A stretch of DNA of 64,000 nt from positions 25,090,765 through 25,154,764 of the forward strand of contig NC_089281.1 of NCBI RefSeq assembly GCF_963678975.1, written 5' to 3'. The translations under genes were made by a program, and so were the position numbers. Positions 9,964 through 21,361 of this stretch are shown here, in pieces (position 1 is the stretch's first letter; every line of letters begins with the position of its first letter). The stretch comes from Dysidea avara. Its lineage: Eukaryota; Porifera; Demospongiae; Dictyoceratida; Dysideidae. The notes beneath the pieces are model-generated. The model did no database searches. It was not told the DNA's origin and worked only from the letters and a program-made list of their open reading frames with translations.

Positions 9964-11832
9964 ATGGAAAACGGCGGTAGCGATATAAGTGATGCAGTTC
10001 TTGTCTCAGTGTCATCCGACCGGATGAAGCCTGCAATGTCCTCGGCGGGATCTTCTCAGAGCCCATCTTTCCAATTTGATGTCAATGCAGTGGAACGTGG
10101 TGAGCAGAGTGAAGAAACTATTAATGAACGTCACAACATACCTGATGCAGCTATTAATTCATTTGCTAATTGGTTCACGATTATTAAACCAGAACCGGAA
10201 GAATCCGAGGGGGCGTTTATCCCGGACAATGAGGAGGAGACCGCTTCAACCAGTGCTTCAACCATTGGTACATCACCCACTAAACCAACTAAGTTAATTT
10301 GTCAAGTGTGTGGGAAAGGATATGATAGCATTGCATCTCTGAATAGGCACCTATCCTTAAAGAAGGACAGGTTTCACAAACAATATCACTATAGCGTCTA
10401 CCAGCCTGCACCTTCATTAATGCCACAGACAACTTCAGCTGCTAATATGCCATCTGAAGCACACACATGGTATCTCTATCAAGTCCATAGCCCAGCACTT
10501 CCGTCAGTGCAGCAAACGGCTTCAGCTGCTAATATGTCTTCTGAAACTCACACACAGTCTCAAATCTACCAAATGCCAACACCAGCCTTCTATGTGAGTA
10601 GTGCCAATATTGGAGAGATACCAGACCACCAAAATGGCCACCAGGAGACTACCACCACAAACCACAACATAACTCAAAATGTTGAGGAATGTGATGTCCA
10701 CCTGCAAAGAGAAATTGTTCAACTGCCGTCCCAAAATGCAATGATATTGTATAAATGTGAGATCTGCCAACAAGTATTTACAACTCCCAATGACCTCGCG
10801 TGCCACATGCAGAAGCATAATGCTGGTCAGAGATTTATAATACCTGCTGTTCTCGCAGGGCACACTTTACAGAGCCAATCTGAACAAGAGCAATGCTACC
10901 AATGTAAAATTTGCCACAGAAAATTTGTGTTGTCTTCAGATCTTGAAACTCATATGCAGACCCACAAGCATAGTGAAGAGGAGCCCCCAAAATGTGATAT
11001 CTGCCAGAGAGAATTTGCAACATTTGCTTCCCTCAAAAGTCACATGCGGGCTCATAAGGCGGATAAGCACAGTGTGGAGGAATCTCACAAATGTGAGGTC
11101 TGCCAGAGAGAATTTACATCTTCTTCAGGCCTCTCAATCCACATGAGAGTTCACTCTCAACATCGGTGTAAAATCTGCCGGCAAGAATTTAAGACTACTT
11201 CAAGCCTTGCGATTCACATGCAAAGCCATGAGAATGGTGACTCTCCAGAAGTGGAACAGCACAAATGTGATATCTGCCACAAGGAGTTTGTATCGGTTAG
11301 TAAACTTGCAACTCACAAGAGACTTCAACACGAGGGACAATTGTATCGATGTGACATTTGCAAAAAGACATACACATCTCCTTCTTTTCTAACAGCCCAC
11401 ATGAAGTTCCATGATGCACAGGATTCTAAACTGCATCAGTGCACTGTCTGCAAGAAAAGATTCAGAGATTCAAGTTATCTGAAGTTGCACTTGGAGTCAC
11501 ACACTAAAGAGAAGCCATACCAGTGTACTGTCTGTCAGAAACGCTTTGCAAAAAATTCTTACCTGGGTGTCCATATGAGAACTCATACTGGTGAGAAGCC
11601 ATACCAATGTGATGTTTGTCAGAAAAGATTTAATAAGCTTTCCAATCTGATTGGCCATGTGAAAAGTCATAGTAAGGAGAAGCCATTCGATTGTCACATC
11701 TGTAACAAGAAGTTTTCTACAAAACGTCATCTTGATGTACATGTGTTAAGACATATGGCCAGGAATGAATTGAATTCACTGGATAGTGCTATAACGGATT
11801 CAGTTGGATGTGCCCCTGCTGTAACAGAATAG
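9964..11832 (+). CDS. C2H2 zinc-finger protein, 622 aa, single exon
   Basis: An intact open frame with twelve C2H2 fingers, so probably a nuclear DNA-binding regulator. One isolated finger (C-x2-C from residue 113, with a long Cys-to-His spacing) stands alone. Eleven standard C-x2-C-x12-H-x3-4-H fingers fill residues about 263-600. The last four are joined by TGEKP-type linkers (TKEKPY, TGEKPY, SKEKPF), typical of fingers that wrap DNA; the earlier ones have longer, variable linkers. The N-terminus is acidic and Ser-rich (PEPEESEGAF). Residues about 150-200 contain a repeated unit (TTSAANMPSEAHT / TASAANMSSETHT), a small internal duplication. The ATG at 9964 is chosen because it is the first in frame and no upstream exon is needed. 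No KRAB, BTB or SET domain is seen. Such genes multiply in many animals; the damaged copy at 896-1312 is a relative. The DNA target is unknown. Confidence 0.92.
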   Translation: MENGGSDISDAVLVSVSSDRMKPAMSSAGSSQSPSFQFDVNAVERGEQSEETINERHNIPDAAINSFANWFTIIKPEPEESEGAFIPDNEEETASTSASTIGTSPTKPTKLICQVCGKGYDSIASLNRHLSLKKDRFHKQYHYSVYQPAPSLMPQTTSAANMPSEAHTWYLYQVHSPALPSVQQTASAANMSSETHTQSQIYQMPTPAFYVSSANIGEIPDHQNGHQETTTTNHNITQNVEECDVHLQREIVQLPSQNAMILYKCEICQQVFTTPNDLACHMQKHNAGQRFIIPAVLAGHTLQSQSEQEQCYQCKICHRKFVLSSDLETHMQTHKHSEEEPPKCDICQREFATFASLKSHMRAHKADKHSVEESHKCEVCQREFTSSSGLSIHMRVHSQHRCKICRQEFKTTSSLAIHMQSHENGDSPEVEQHKCDICHKEFVSVSKLATHKRLQHEGQLYRCDICKKTYTSPSFLTAHMKFHDAQDSKLHQCTVCKKRFRDSSYLKLHLESHTKEKPYQCTVCQKRFAKNSYLGVHMRTHTGEKPYQCDVCQKRFNKLSNLIGHVKSHSKEKPFDCHICNKKFSTKRHLDVHVLRHMARNELNSLDSAITDSVGCAPAVTE

Positions 11833-14392
11833 TTTTATGCATGTTTGTATAATGAATGTTTACAGTGTTATCTATTGTTGATGTGTACTAACCACAGGTG
11901 AATTCCCTCAACATGTATACATGTGGTACTGATGACAGTGCCCATGTGCTCTTGATCTCAAGTTGTACAGTTATGAAGTATATACTACACTATCCATGGC
12001 TTCATTTATTGTATGATAGGCACTGGGGCAAGCTTACAGGAAAATTTACAGACTTTAAAAGCTCCGGTAGCTGGATTGTTAATGATAAATGTGACTGCAC
12101 TATTAGAGTATATTTTGTTACAAGCATTGAGCAATAGGGGCCTCCCCCATTTCCACTGCCTATGAAGTCATATGACATCTTGTCATACATGCATGTATGT
12201 GACATCATGATGTTAGGAGTTTTGTACTGTTGATACTATAATTATATTGTACTGAGAAAGTCAATGCAACTTTCTCCATTGTTCACTTGTGGTTATTAAG
12301 ATGTGGTTGAAGAACTTATAGCTGTGGGCTCCTATATCTATGTATTATACACACATACATATTGCCATTATATCGGTAAATTAACCATTGGATACAGCTT
12401 GCTACTAAAGCTGGCCACAAATATGGCCCCTCTCCTTTATCCCCGAAATAGTGTCCCATTAACACACCTTCTTACCTTATTATGTTTGTGTTATAAGCGG
12501 TGGTTAATCCACAATATGAGCTAAAGGAATCAAATCTCAATGAGTTGCATGCAATCATATACCTCACCACAGCCACACATGCCTGTAAACTGAAGTAATT
12601 TTGTATCATGCAATTTTATTATATTGTGTAACTTTGTGTTATAGCTAAAGAAGGCTTTTTGGCTTTTTGACAAAAAGGTTTTTGCAACAGGAAAAGAATG
12701 TACCTTATATTGAATAACAATAATTGTTTTATAACTATAGTTACATTCATCTATAGCACTGAGTGGTAGCTCACGAATCCTCTGCTATTGTTATTACTGC
12801 TTTACAGTGTCGAGCATGCACTGAGGGTCTACAGCAACTTGTGCTGCAGCCTTTGAGTTACCTAACCTAATTACTTAATATGCATGGTAACATGAAACAG
12901 AAAAGTGGGCCAAATAAAGGAAAAATATCCCTCCGACACCAGGATTTGAACTGCAGGCCACCCCGACAATGTCTAGTCAGGCGCCACGCTCAGTCTCCTC
13001 CAGAAGGGATGGATTTTAACATAAATATTTATTGTTGTTGCTGCTTTACAGTGTCCAGTACTGAACTGATTGCAAACACTAGGTATAATCGAGTATGTGT
13101 GAAATTGTTGGAAAAGCAATAAAGTACTCTAATAGAGCAACCAACTGTCCAATGATAAAGTCCAATAGAACACTGAATCATTTTACCATTTGTTCAGAAT
13201 GGAATTCCAATTTCTGAGCTTTACTGTAACATAATAGCAGTAAATAAAACATTGCAATAACACAACTATCACATTACTAAATGTCAAGTAAACCATAAAT
13301 AATTAACTCTATTAAACAGGAACCAATTGGCTGTAAATAGGGGTGCAAATGATCATGACTGCTGTATATCAAGTCATGCAGATGGTTGAGCAGGTTGACC
13401 AGTAATTTATGTAAAATATGCAATGGCAGGGGCAAATCTTTGTGGAGGAGCTAGCCATACTCTTTTGATTGAAATACTCGTCATGGAGTCCAAAATCAAT
13501 TTATATCTCATGAGTATATGTATTATAGTTAGTGGTAAGACCAGGCACCTTAGGGTCATTGATGCATCTATGGCATAAGTAATATAATGGAGGGTAGCTA
13601 GCTATACATAGCTCTTGATGGTTAGTTATGCCATATAAAATCACTGTATCTGTGAGACTTATCCAAAATCCTGGTATGTATATATGATATATTTCACAAG
13701 TCATGAAAGAAAATTAAGGGTCTTATAGCCTATAGTCTGTGAGTTCACCTGAGCCCTAGTTTCTTGTTAATAATTCTTGTTACAAGGACCAGCTGCTCAA
13801 ACATTTAGTAGGCTTTAAAAATATCCCATGCATTCAGGCACGCCAAACATGTTTACAACATGAAAACATGCTTGTTCCAGTACAAAACCATTGGGAGTGA
13901 ACACATGTTCACCTTTTTGATATTACCAAGAGTAAATTCCATTATTTACTCTTGATATTACTATATTTGGCAGGGGCTCAGGTGATCGTGTACCGACTAT
14001 AGTACAAAGCCCTAAAATACACCATGCAGAGGTATGTAACTGGAGGTATACCGGAAGAGAGAGAACCACCATGAGTAGTGATGAAAAATGTAGCTATAGC
14101 TATCAATCTGGATTATATTGTCAGATTGACTGCTCTATTGGAGTATGTCTATCTCGCGAAATTTCTATATAGTAAATTTTGGTCCTGTTGGTACTTTGGA
14201 GGTATTTGTGTACTCTTTTGTGGTAAAAATAAATTTAAAAAATACGCAAAATAAATAAAGTGCTCCGTTCCGTGCGCCGTTTTAAAGTCCTCATTCCGTT
14301 CCAGTTCTATGCATAGAGTAGACCCTAGCATAGATAATATACGCGTATTATCTATGACCCTAGTAAGCCACGTGAATCTCTTCGTGCACAGC
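11833..14392. other. Intergenic, with a tRNA-like block and motif copies
   Basis: Holds the 3' UTR of the zinc-finger gene and the region upstream of the CCCH exon. At about 12935-13000, minus strand, a tRNA-like stretch ends in AGTTCAAATCCTGG (a B-box-like sequence), preceded by GGCGCCTGACTAGACA. It does not fold as a full tRNA and is probably SINE debris. Copies of the TACTCTAATAGAGCA motif lie near 12095 (inverted), 13124 and 14128 (inverted). Nothing else recognised. Confidence 0.45.
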
Positions 14393-14635
14393 ATGGAAGA
14401 ACGTGATTGTGACAGTATGGTTGTTGAAATAGATGAGGATACTGGACGCAGCAATGCTAGGATGCCTACCCCTACTCCATCATGGCCTCCTAGGAGGGAC
14501 TGTGATACACCAACTCCTGATAAATTTGTGCCTCCTTGCAGTGAGGCACCTAAGGGAGTGTGCTCCATGTATTGGAAAACTAGGTCTTGTGTAAAGCGGA
14601 TGAAGTGTAGATTTCTACACGTGAGGAACCCAGAG
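14393..14635 (+). CDS. CCCH zinc-finger first exon of a TOPAZ1-like gene
   Basis: 81 codons from ATG 14393 to a CAGAG|GTGAGC donor, phase 0. After an acidic and Pro-rich start (PTPTPSWPP) it ends in one CCCH finger: C-x8-C-x5-C-x3-H (CSMYWKTRSC...CRFLH), a fold that usually binds RNA. The motif together with the flanking Y..(T/S)R.C.K...C.F.HV.NPE pattern resembles the finger of TOPAZ1, a germ-line protein of vertebrates. It lies upstream on the same strand as exons 21362-34359. The frame passes to them only through at least one small exon; a candidate is 20603-20651 (49 nt, phase 0 in and phase 1 out, but with a weak acceptor). It could instead be a separate short gene. Confidence 0.7.
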
Positions 14636-15904
14636 GTGAGCGGCGTATTAAACGTGTGTCTGTTTGTTTGTCAGTCCGCGTTGGTTCTGCATGATTGACT
14701 GTATAAGGCCAATAAAATTTGTCCACAACTAGTCCTTTAGGTATGGAACCTCCTTTGAAAAATCCTGGCTATGCCCAGCATGTTTTAATGAAAATGTCAA
14801 CAGTAAAATCTCTATTGCTAGCTATGTAAGTCTGGAGAGCAGTTAATTCTGGACACTTAGTTCCCAGAAGTGGTAGAATCACTGGCTGTGTAATTTGGTA
14901 CACTAATGTAGTGACTGACTATCTGCAAACCAAAATCGAAGTGAATCTGTTATTCTATCCTGAAAATTGTAACTAATTTTGCTAAAAACTTTGAAAAATG
15001 TTGATCTAACCAGGCAACCCAGGCTCATGTCGAGGAGATCACACCCTTGGCTAGAATATACCAAAACATAAGAATCCATGCAGCACAGGTGGAGTGACAG
15101 TAGATTTTCAGCAGCTGCTTGGTTGAAATACAAAGAAAATATTTGTAAATTGCATGAACTTTTTAAAATACACACTGCTGCTTAGGTATGAATTTCCTAC
15201 TTGATTTGTAAGATGCAGATGAGTGGTACTTAAGTTTCTATACCTGCAGTGGTAACCTGCTATTTGCTTGTTATTCAAAGTGTCTGGAAGTAGTTGTACG
15301 TTGCATTTTACACACAGGTAAACTGCAACCCATAACTCCATAGCAGTTCATTGCATTGCAACAAATTTGTGCTGCAAATGCACCATAAAATAGACTTTGT
15401 GACAATAGCTGGAATTTGTGTCAACTTGTTGTGAGTGCAGAGTTAGAGTGGTTTATTTAAAGTGTCCAGAAATAGAAGTGCTATTCCTTTCATGACTTAC
15501 TGTGAATTGCATTCATAGTGAATCATAGTAAGGAACAACACAAATGGAAGAACACCATGGAAGGTAGCTATGTACAGAGCAAAGCCATGCTTGTCAGCAA
15601 CCAAAGCCGAAAGCCAAGATGGGACACGCTTCTCACTGGACAGTGCTACAATTCTCTGTAATCCCTTGTCAGAGATTGGCACCAACTTTCAACTGTACAT
15701 GTCTACTATATAGACTCACAAAGTTTTTATGAACTGTAGTAGATATAGTTTCATGGTTGATGGTTCTCAGCCCCCAATATACAGTACTTTGAACTTTAAC
15801 AGTTTAAATTTCATGATACAACATATTGTCAGTTGTCATATTCTTGAGTGATTCATTTGTGTCAAACTTTTGACCACTTAGCTGTTGTCACATAGTAGAA
15901 CAAG

Positions 15905-16735
15905 TACACAAAAAAAAAATATTTGGAATTTTCATTAGAGTAGGGACCATAGCACACTGGTAAAAAGTACTGAAACAAGCTGGAGTAGTACACGATATTA
16001 AATCACAGTAAAACAGTAAGAAGTGTTATTTCCCTACTGTGCTCAAGATACCATAATGGAAATGCACAGTAGGGATATAACCAGAGTTGGGGGTAACGCG
16101 TTACGTAATAATATTACTTTTACAGCAACGAGTAATATAACACGTTACATGACAAAGTAGCGAGTAATATGTAGCGGATATTACATCTGGAAATTGTAAC
16201 AAATGTAACACGTTACTTCCTTTTAAGGTGCATTGTATCCAGGCACGTGATTGATCGCATTTTGGGTCCAGACAAGACTGGAGATAGCGTTGTAGGCATG
16301 GACAAAGAATGATAGTGTATGGGGAGTGCCCTTGAGGCCAAGATACAACAACAAAGTATGTATTTGTGGCTGAACTGCCACTTGTAGTTGTAGGCTGGTA
16401 GCTTATATTTAGAAGCTTTATAGTTTGTAACGAACAAATGTAATATGTAGTATTATTACTAGTTACAGCCCTCAGAGTAGTGAGTAATATGTAACTCGTT
16501 ACTTTTTTCAGTAGGTAAAATATAACTGTAGCGCGCTACATCGTGTAAAAGTAACGAGTAATATGTAACTAGTTACATTTTTAGTGTATCGACCCAACCC
16601 TGGATATAACACTTATTGTTTTACTGTGATTTAATATTGTGCACTACTCCAGCTTGTTTCAGTACTTTTTCGATGTGCTATGGTCCCTACTCTAATTGAA
16701 AATTTGTGTAGTTAATTATTTGCTAACTTTTTTTT
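15905..16735. mobile_element. Long hairpin element, interrupted by a hAT element
   Basis: The left arm (about 15905-16073) carries AGAGTAGGGACCATAGCAC, then AGTACTGAAACAAGCTGGAG, then AATCACAGTAAAACAGTAAG, then CCCTACTGTGC. The right arm (about 16611-16735) carries the same blocks reversed and complemented, down to CTATGGTCCCTACTCTAATT. The centre was split by the insertion at 16082-16602. A second hairpin of this family is at 26390-27365. Both are followed by the start of the composite repeat (ATTATGACTGGTGAACC), so hairpin and repeat may form one larger unit. Confidence 0.8.
16082..16602. mobile_element. Non-autonomous hAT-like element with 8-bp duplication GATATAAC
   Basis: 521 bp, starting CAGAGTTGGGGGTAACGCG and ending CGACCCAACCCTG, so the termini are inverted (CAGRGTTGGG). 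The target duplication GATATAAC is exact (16074-16081 and 16603-16610). The interior repeats GTAACGCGTTAC and AGTAATATGTAAC blocks in both orientations. The 8-bp duplication and CAG...CTG ends indicate hAT. No transposase frame. It sits in the loop of the hairpin element at 15905-16735. Confidence 0.92.
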
Positions 16736-16754
16736 TTTGTAAAATGAAATTATT

Positions 16755-17160
16755 ATGACTGGTGAACCGCATCAAAAGAAAGAGATGGTACTGTGTGCCC
16801 CACCTACCAATTATCATCTGAAAAGTGAAGTATCCATTACGTTTCGTTGTCATCTATGTTCAACCTATTACACAGCATTATGAATCAAGAACTGTTCAAA
16901 AAGCACCTCTGCAATCAAAGTAGTCACTATGAAAAATACGGGTGACTTCCGTTACAAAGGGAAGCCATCATGTGCTACTGCCAAATCGACACCTTTCGCT
17001 GTCAGCAAAGATGAATGGGACACAAAGAAGGACACTTGTGGTCCCTACTTTACAGTACTTAGTGTCGTACTGTATCAGTAGGGATCTCCTCGAAAAGTTT
17101 GTGCACTGCCCAAAATTCCACCTTTGACCCTTGTAGTTATGGCTTCAATAAAACAAAATG
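16755..17160 (+). repeat. Composite microsatellite-tailed repeat, truncated copy
   Basis: Begins near ATTATGACTGGTGAACC, has one internal monomer (AAAGTGAAGTATCCATTACG ... CACCTCTGCAATCA) and the AAGGGAAGCCATCA...GACACAAAGAAGGACACT block, then breaks off before the tetranucleotide array. 27490-27915 is the closest full relative. Confidence 0.75.
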
Positions 17161-19260
17161 TTTACACTTATATTTTACTGAATTACTTCATGCTATGCCT
17201 TTATTTATATTTATTAGGCTTTGTACAGATGTGCTAAAGTAGATCACTCTCCTTTCTTTTTTCGTAAAAGGCGGAAGTTTAGCATGACTAAAGTTTGGTG
17301 AATTTGACAGATTGAAGCAAATTTGCCAAGTTTTATTCATCAGTTAACTAGTTTACAATATTGAGTGCATGGTAAATTTGCTAAACGTTTATCCACCAAC
17401 CTGCTTTGCATGCTCATTTGCCAAAGTTTAAGTTGCACCAAACTTTTGTTTTATTAAATCTGTATTGATCACATTTTCAAAAAAAATTTCACTAATTTAA
17501 GTGTACATTAGTGGCATTAACATGTAATGTAGTATATACTGCTGACTTACAGCCAGATACCTGTGAAGAAACCTTGTAACCACTAGAATAGAAGTTATAA
17601 TTTACAGAAGGCTCCATCATTAGCTATGCAAACATGCTGCTGAACATCTTTTCAATGCAATTGTTCATTCTTGTTCTATTTAGTTGAGCAGCTCTCTGGG
17701 CTTATAACAGACACATTGCCCATTTCTGACCATAAATGGATTTGGCAGGACATCATGTCCTGTTAAAGGGAAGCCTACTGTCTGACTGTTTATTCTATTA
17801 ACAATAACTACTGGTTGGTTGCTAGGGGATGCTACATTCTTGCAAACCAAGGGAGGGGCCACAAGTATACCAATGTCAACCCCTCTGCTGTACTGAAACC
17901 CCACAAAAGTAGCTGTGACAAACAATACTCAGTCTACTGCAGTGGTACTTCCCTTATTGGGCACCTCCCTTGTCAGGACAGTCCAAAGCAATCATTTGTA
18001 GTCTGATGACAATAATGAAGTTTAGGTTAGATGAAAACACAAGGAGGGAGCCTAAAGGTTGCTGTTTACCTGTTGGGTGGCTTGTTTATTCTACTAATAA
18101 TAACTACCACTTGGTTGCTAAGTGATAAAACATTTTTACAGCCCAGGGGAGTGACCACAAATGCTCTGTAGTGACTTCTCCCTCTACCCACTAAACTGAT
18201 AGCAGTAAGAGTGTTTAAAACAGTTACTTCAGTACATTTCTTAGTTTTGGATGTTTCTGAGATACGGACAGCAAACTGTTCAGATAAGAGAGGTTCCACT
18301 GTACTTGAAAGCACAACCAACAAAGTGCAGTGTATTTGTGTCAATATAGTGTACTAGTGTGTCCATTCAACTTCATGTTTGTCCGACCAACTGCAAGTTT
18401 GTCAGGAAATTTGTCCTGACACACTTACTTAAATTCTTATCATAAGCCTTGGTAGCTATGATTGAGAGTGAAATTGATTGCTTTATTATAGTAACAAAAA
18501 TTCCATGCTCTTACCATAAGTAGTACTAGTGTAGCTATTAATTTAAAAATGAAGGAGGGATGAAAAGGAACATGATATGTGAATGATGGTATTATAACAT
18601 ATATAGCTCTGTGGGAAAATTCCCACATAGGCATGTCTTTACAATTGCATTGTTCAATGCCTAAAGTAGGAATTTTCCCTCTGAGCTATGTTTTAATACA
18701 ATTCTTACTTTTATTGCTTGGATCCCTACTATATTTTTAAAATTGATAATATTTTTTGTTATATTAAGCTATGTGATATACACATGTGACTTCTATTAGA
18801 ATATCGGACATGGCTGTTAAGGGTGGCTGCTTTATTAGAGTATCTTGAGTGGGTCTCAGCCAACTGGACTAATACGTATACATTGTGGTCTTTCATACCA
18901 CAAAAGGCATGTATATGTATAAGTACAGCTATTAAGGGGGCATGTCCCTCAATTGTTATGATCCAGCTAGATCGTAAAGCGGCATGCTGCTCGATTCTGC
19001 TAGCTTTTATCTTCAATCATGCTGGTGGTCTTCTTCATGCTAGGAAACCACATCGAGACATTAATTTTCCATATCGACGCTTTCCATATTTGTGTAAAGC
19101 ATTTAAGAGATATTGCTGAAAAGGAAAAGTGCAGTCATCAGAACCCCAAAAGGCACATTCCACTGGTGTGTTGTGGCTAAAATGTTGTTTGGCCTCTAGC
19201 CTTGTGACTATGGTTGAGCTAGCAAGGTAGCCAGGGGCAAGCAGGCAGATCAAAGATTGG
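17161..19260. other. Intronic or intergenic, dispersed-repeat copies
   Basis: If the CCCH exon belongs to the downstream gene, this is intron. A repeat related to 1711-1930 and 460-730 occupies about 17690-18310, partly as a head-to-head pair (CTTGGTTGCTA.GTGA at 18105 and GGTTGGTTGCTAGGGGATG at 17813). Tilted copies of the TATTAGAGTATC motif lie near 18789 and 18832. No coding sequence supported. Confidence 0.4.
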
Positions 19261-20602
19261 TTTCTTGGGCGATTAAAAATCTATATAGATTTTAATGTTA
19301 TATCTAAGATGTTTCTAGCTAGGTGGTTTTTAGAGGCAGCATTTTGGCAGGTATTGGGGTGATCCCTACTTGAACAGTACTACCATACTGTTTGATAGTG
19401 TAAGTAGGAGGTTCATTTGTTTTATGCATAATTCAACAGAGATGGTGGAATAGTAATGGATTCTTTGCTGAATTGGAACAATTGATAGTCCACAATGTTG
19501 GTAAGTGAATGAATGTTTGTATTTAATGTGTGTAGTGTGTGTGTATGCGTACGTGCGTGCGTGCGTGTGTGTGTGTGTGCGTGCATATTTTAGTGGGTAT
19601 GTCAGACTGGCCAAGTCATGGCTCCCCGTACTTGCTTTGAAAGTAGTTACAGTATGTATGCACATCATACATTCTAACACAGGTTTACTTCCAAACCAGT
19701 TCGTCGTCAGGTTATCTGTGGTCTGCCCTTCCTGCTGGGGTGCACTATTAAATTAAAAAGCTCGTAAATTAGGTTACTCAGTGGCCCTTAGCTAGATGGG
19801 TGGTTATTTTGACTGTGAACTTTAGCATTTATCAATAACCTGGTACACTGGTTATCTGGAGTTTTCATGAAAATAGTCTAAAAATAAATTTCAGGCTTTC
19901 TAGTGAGGATGACTTTTCAGTTTGCTTGATTTGATACTTATGGTCTATTTGATACTTATGGTCTAAGTTATTTTACAAATGAAGGCTTAATGAATATTTT
20001 AAAGCGAGCTAGTTACAATAATCCACTAAACATTTACAAAAACGGTGAATAATTGTCATACGGTTAACCAGTTACTTAATTTAAAACTGGAAGCTGAAAT
20101 TTTATAAATAATTGGTTAACTGTCTGGTTAACCAGTCAAGGTTCACAGCCTTAGTGGATATTTCCCATGGAGGGTTGGGGCAACCCTCAGACAGGCAATG
20201 TAGTGTTCAGATGTTCATGTTCCTCATGGCTATGAAGTATAATGTTGGGAAGGAACTACTATCTTTCCTGTCATGTCATTCAACAACTGTATTCAGGCTT
20301 GGGATAAAATACTTTGAAAAGTAAATACAAATACTCTGAAAATATGAAATACAAAATACTTATACCAAGGATGTATTTTAAATACTTCTTAAAGTACTTA
20401 AAAATGCTTCTGTACTTTGATCTGAACTACACAAGTTACATAACCACCCAATAGAACACATGTCTGTTAAAATAATTGATTTCAATTGTATGGTAAAACA
20501 ACTGACCACTCATATCTTAATAAATAGCTAGCTACTTAACTTATTGATTGCATCTCTTATACATAACTTCCTCCAGTTAAATGGCATTGATCTGGATGAA
20601 AG
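19261..20602. other. Intronic or intergenic, simple repeats
   Basis: A (GT)n-type microsatellite lies at about 19529-19580. Around 20290-20410 an AAGTACTTT/AAATACTT-rich inverted stretch looks like MITE debris (GGGATAAAATACTTTGAAAAGTA). No gene supported. Confidence 0.4.
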
Positions 20603-20651
20603 ACTTTACCTACTATGTTAAAAAAATTTCTTACGGGTGCTGAGGATGCAG
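20603..20651 (+). CDS. Candidate 49-nt linking exon of the TOPAZ1-like gene
   Basis: Found by asking for a piece that enters in phase 0 (from the CCCH exon) and leaves in phase 1 (into 21362). The frame ...LKKFLTGAEDA then G|GTATGC fits, giving a codon GAA across the join and the run AEDAETAWRF. The acceptor (GATGAAAG|ACT) lacks a pyrimidine tract and the piece is short, so it could be chance. Confidence 0.3.
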
Positions 20652-21361
20652 GTATGCAAAGAAATCTATTAACCATTTTAGCTAAAGGTGGGAATTTTTG
20701 TTTGATTTACTTGCCAAAAGACAAGTAGATTTTCTTGTGGTAAGCACGGTGAAAGTAAGTACTCTTCAACCATTGTGTTTATGTCCTTTGAACATTGCCT
20801 GCATGGTACAAGAAGAGACTTGGCCAGGTGTGGATAATATCCCAAGGGCTGTTGTTGGTAAAACGTGGAATTATGGAATTCTGGGGCAGAATTCCGCATC
20901 TGTCAATTCATCAGATTCATATAATTGAGTCTTAACACAATGCATTGACAGAGTGAATACATTATTTTGTATCTAGCAGTATCTTCATTCTAACATATGA
21001 CATTACAGTAAAACAGTGACCTGTGTGTGCGTGTGTGTGTACATGCGCTAATGTGCACATGCCAGCTATCCATTTCTCACATAATGAGTGAAGGGACTTT
21101 CAACCTGTGAGACATATGGTACATCCTCCAGTGGGTTACTAGTGCTGCCCCAGGAGGATTTGCCTGCACTGACTCTTATCACCTGAGTAGTGCACAGGTG
21201 TCACAGTGCTGGCTCACTGGGTAGGCTTGACCGTGCTAGCATGGTAGCTGAAAGCTTTATTTGTGTGTGTGCATGCAGTGATGTGTATGAATATACACAA
21301 GTTTAAGCTGCTGTGCTCTGTAAATGTGTGTCTCTTAGTTTCCTTTCTTTTGCTCGTATAG

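Noticed and set aside
20698-20928. 76-codon open frame as an exon of the TOPAZ1-like gene
   Set aside because: No acceptor or donor in a fitting phase, and the protein does not resemble the helical pattern of the neighbours.
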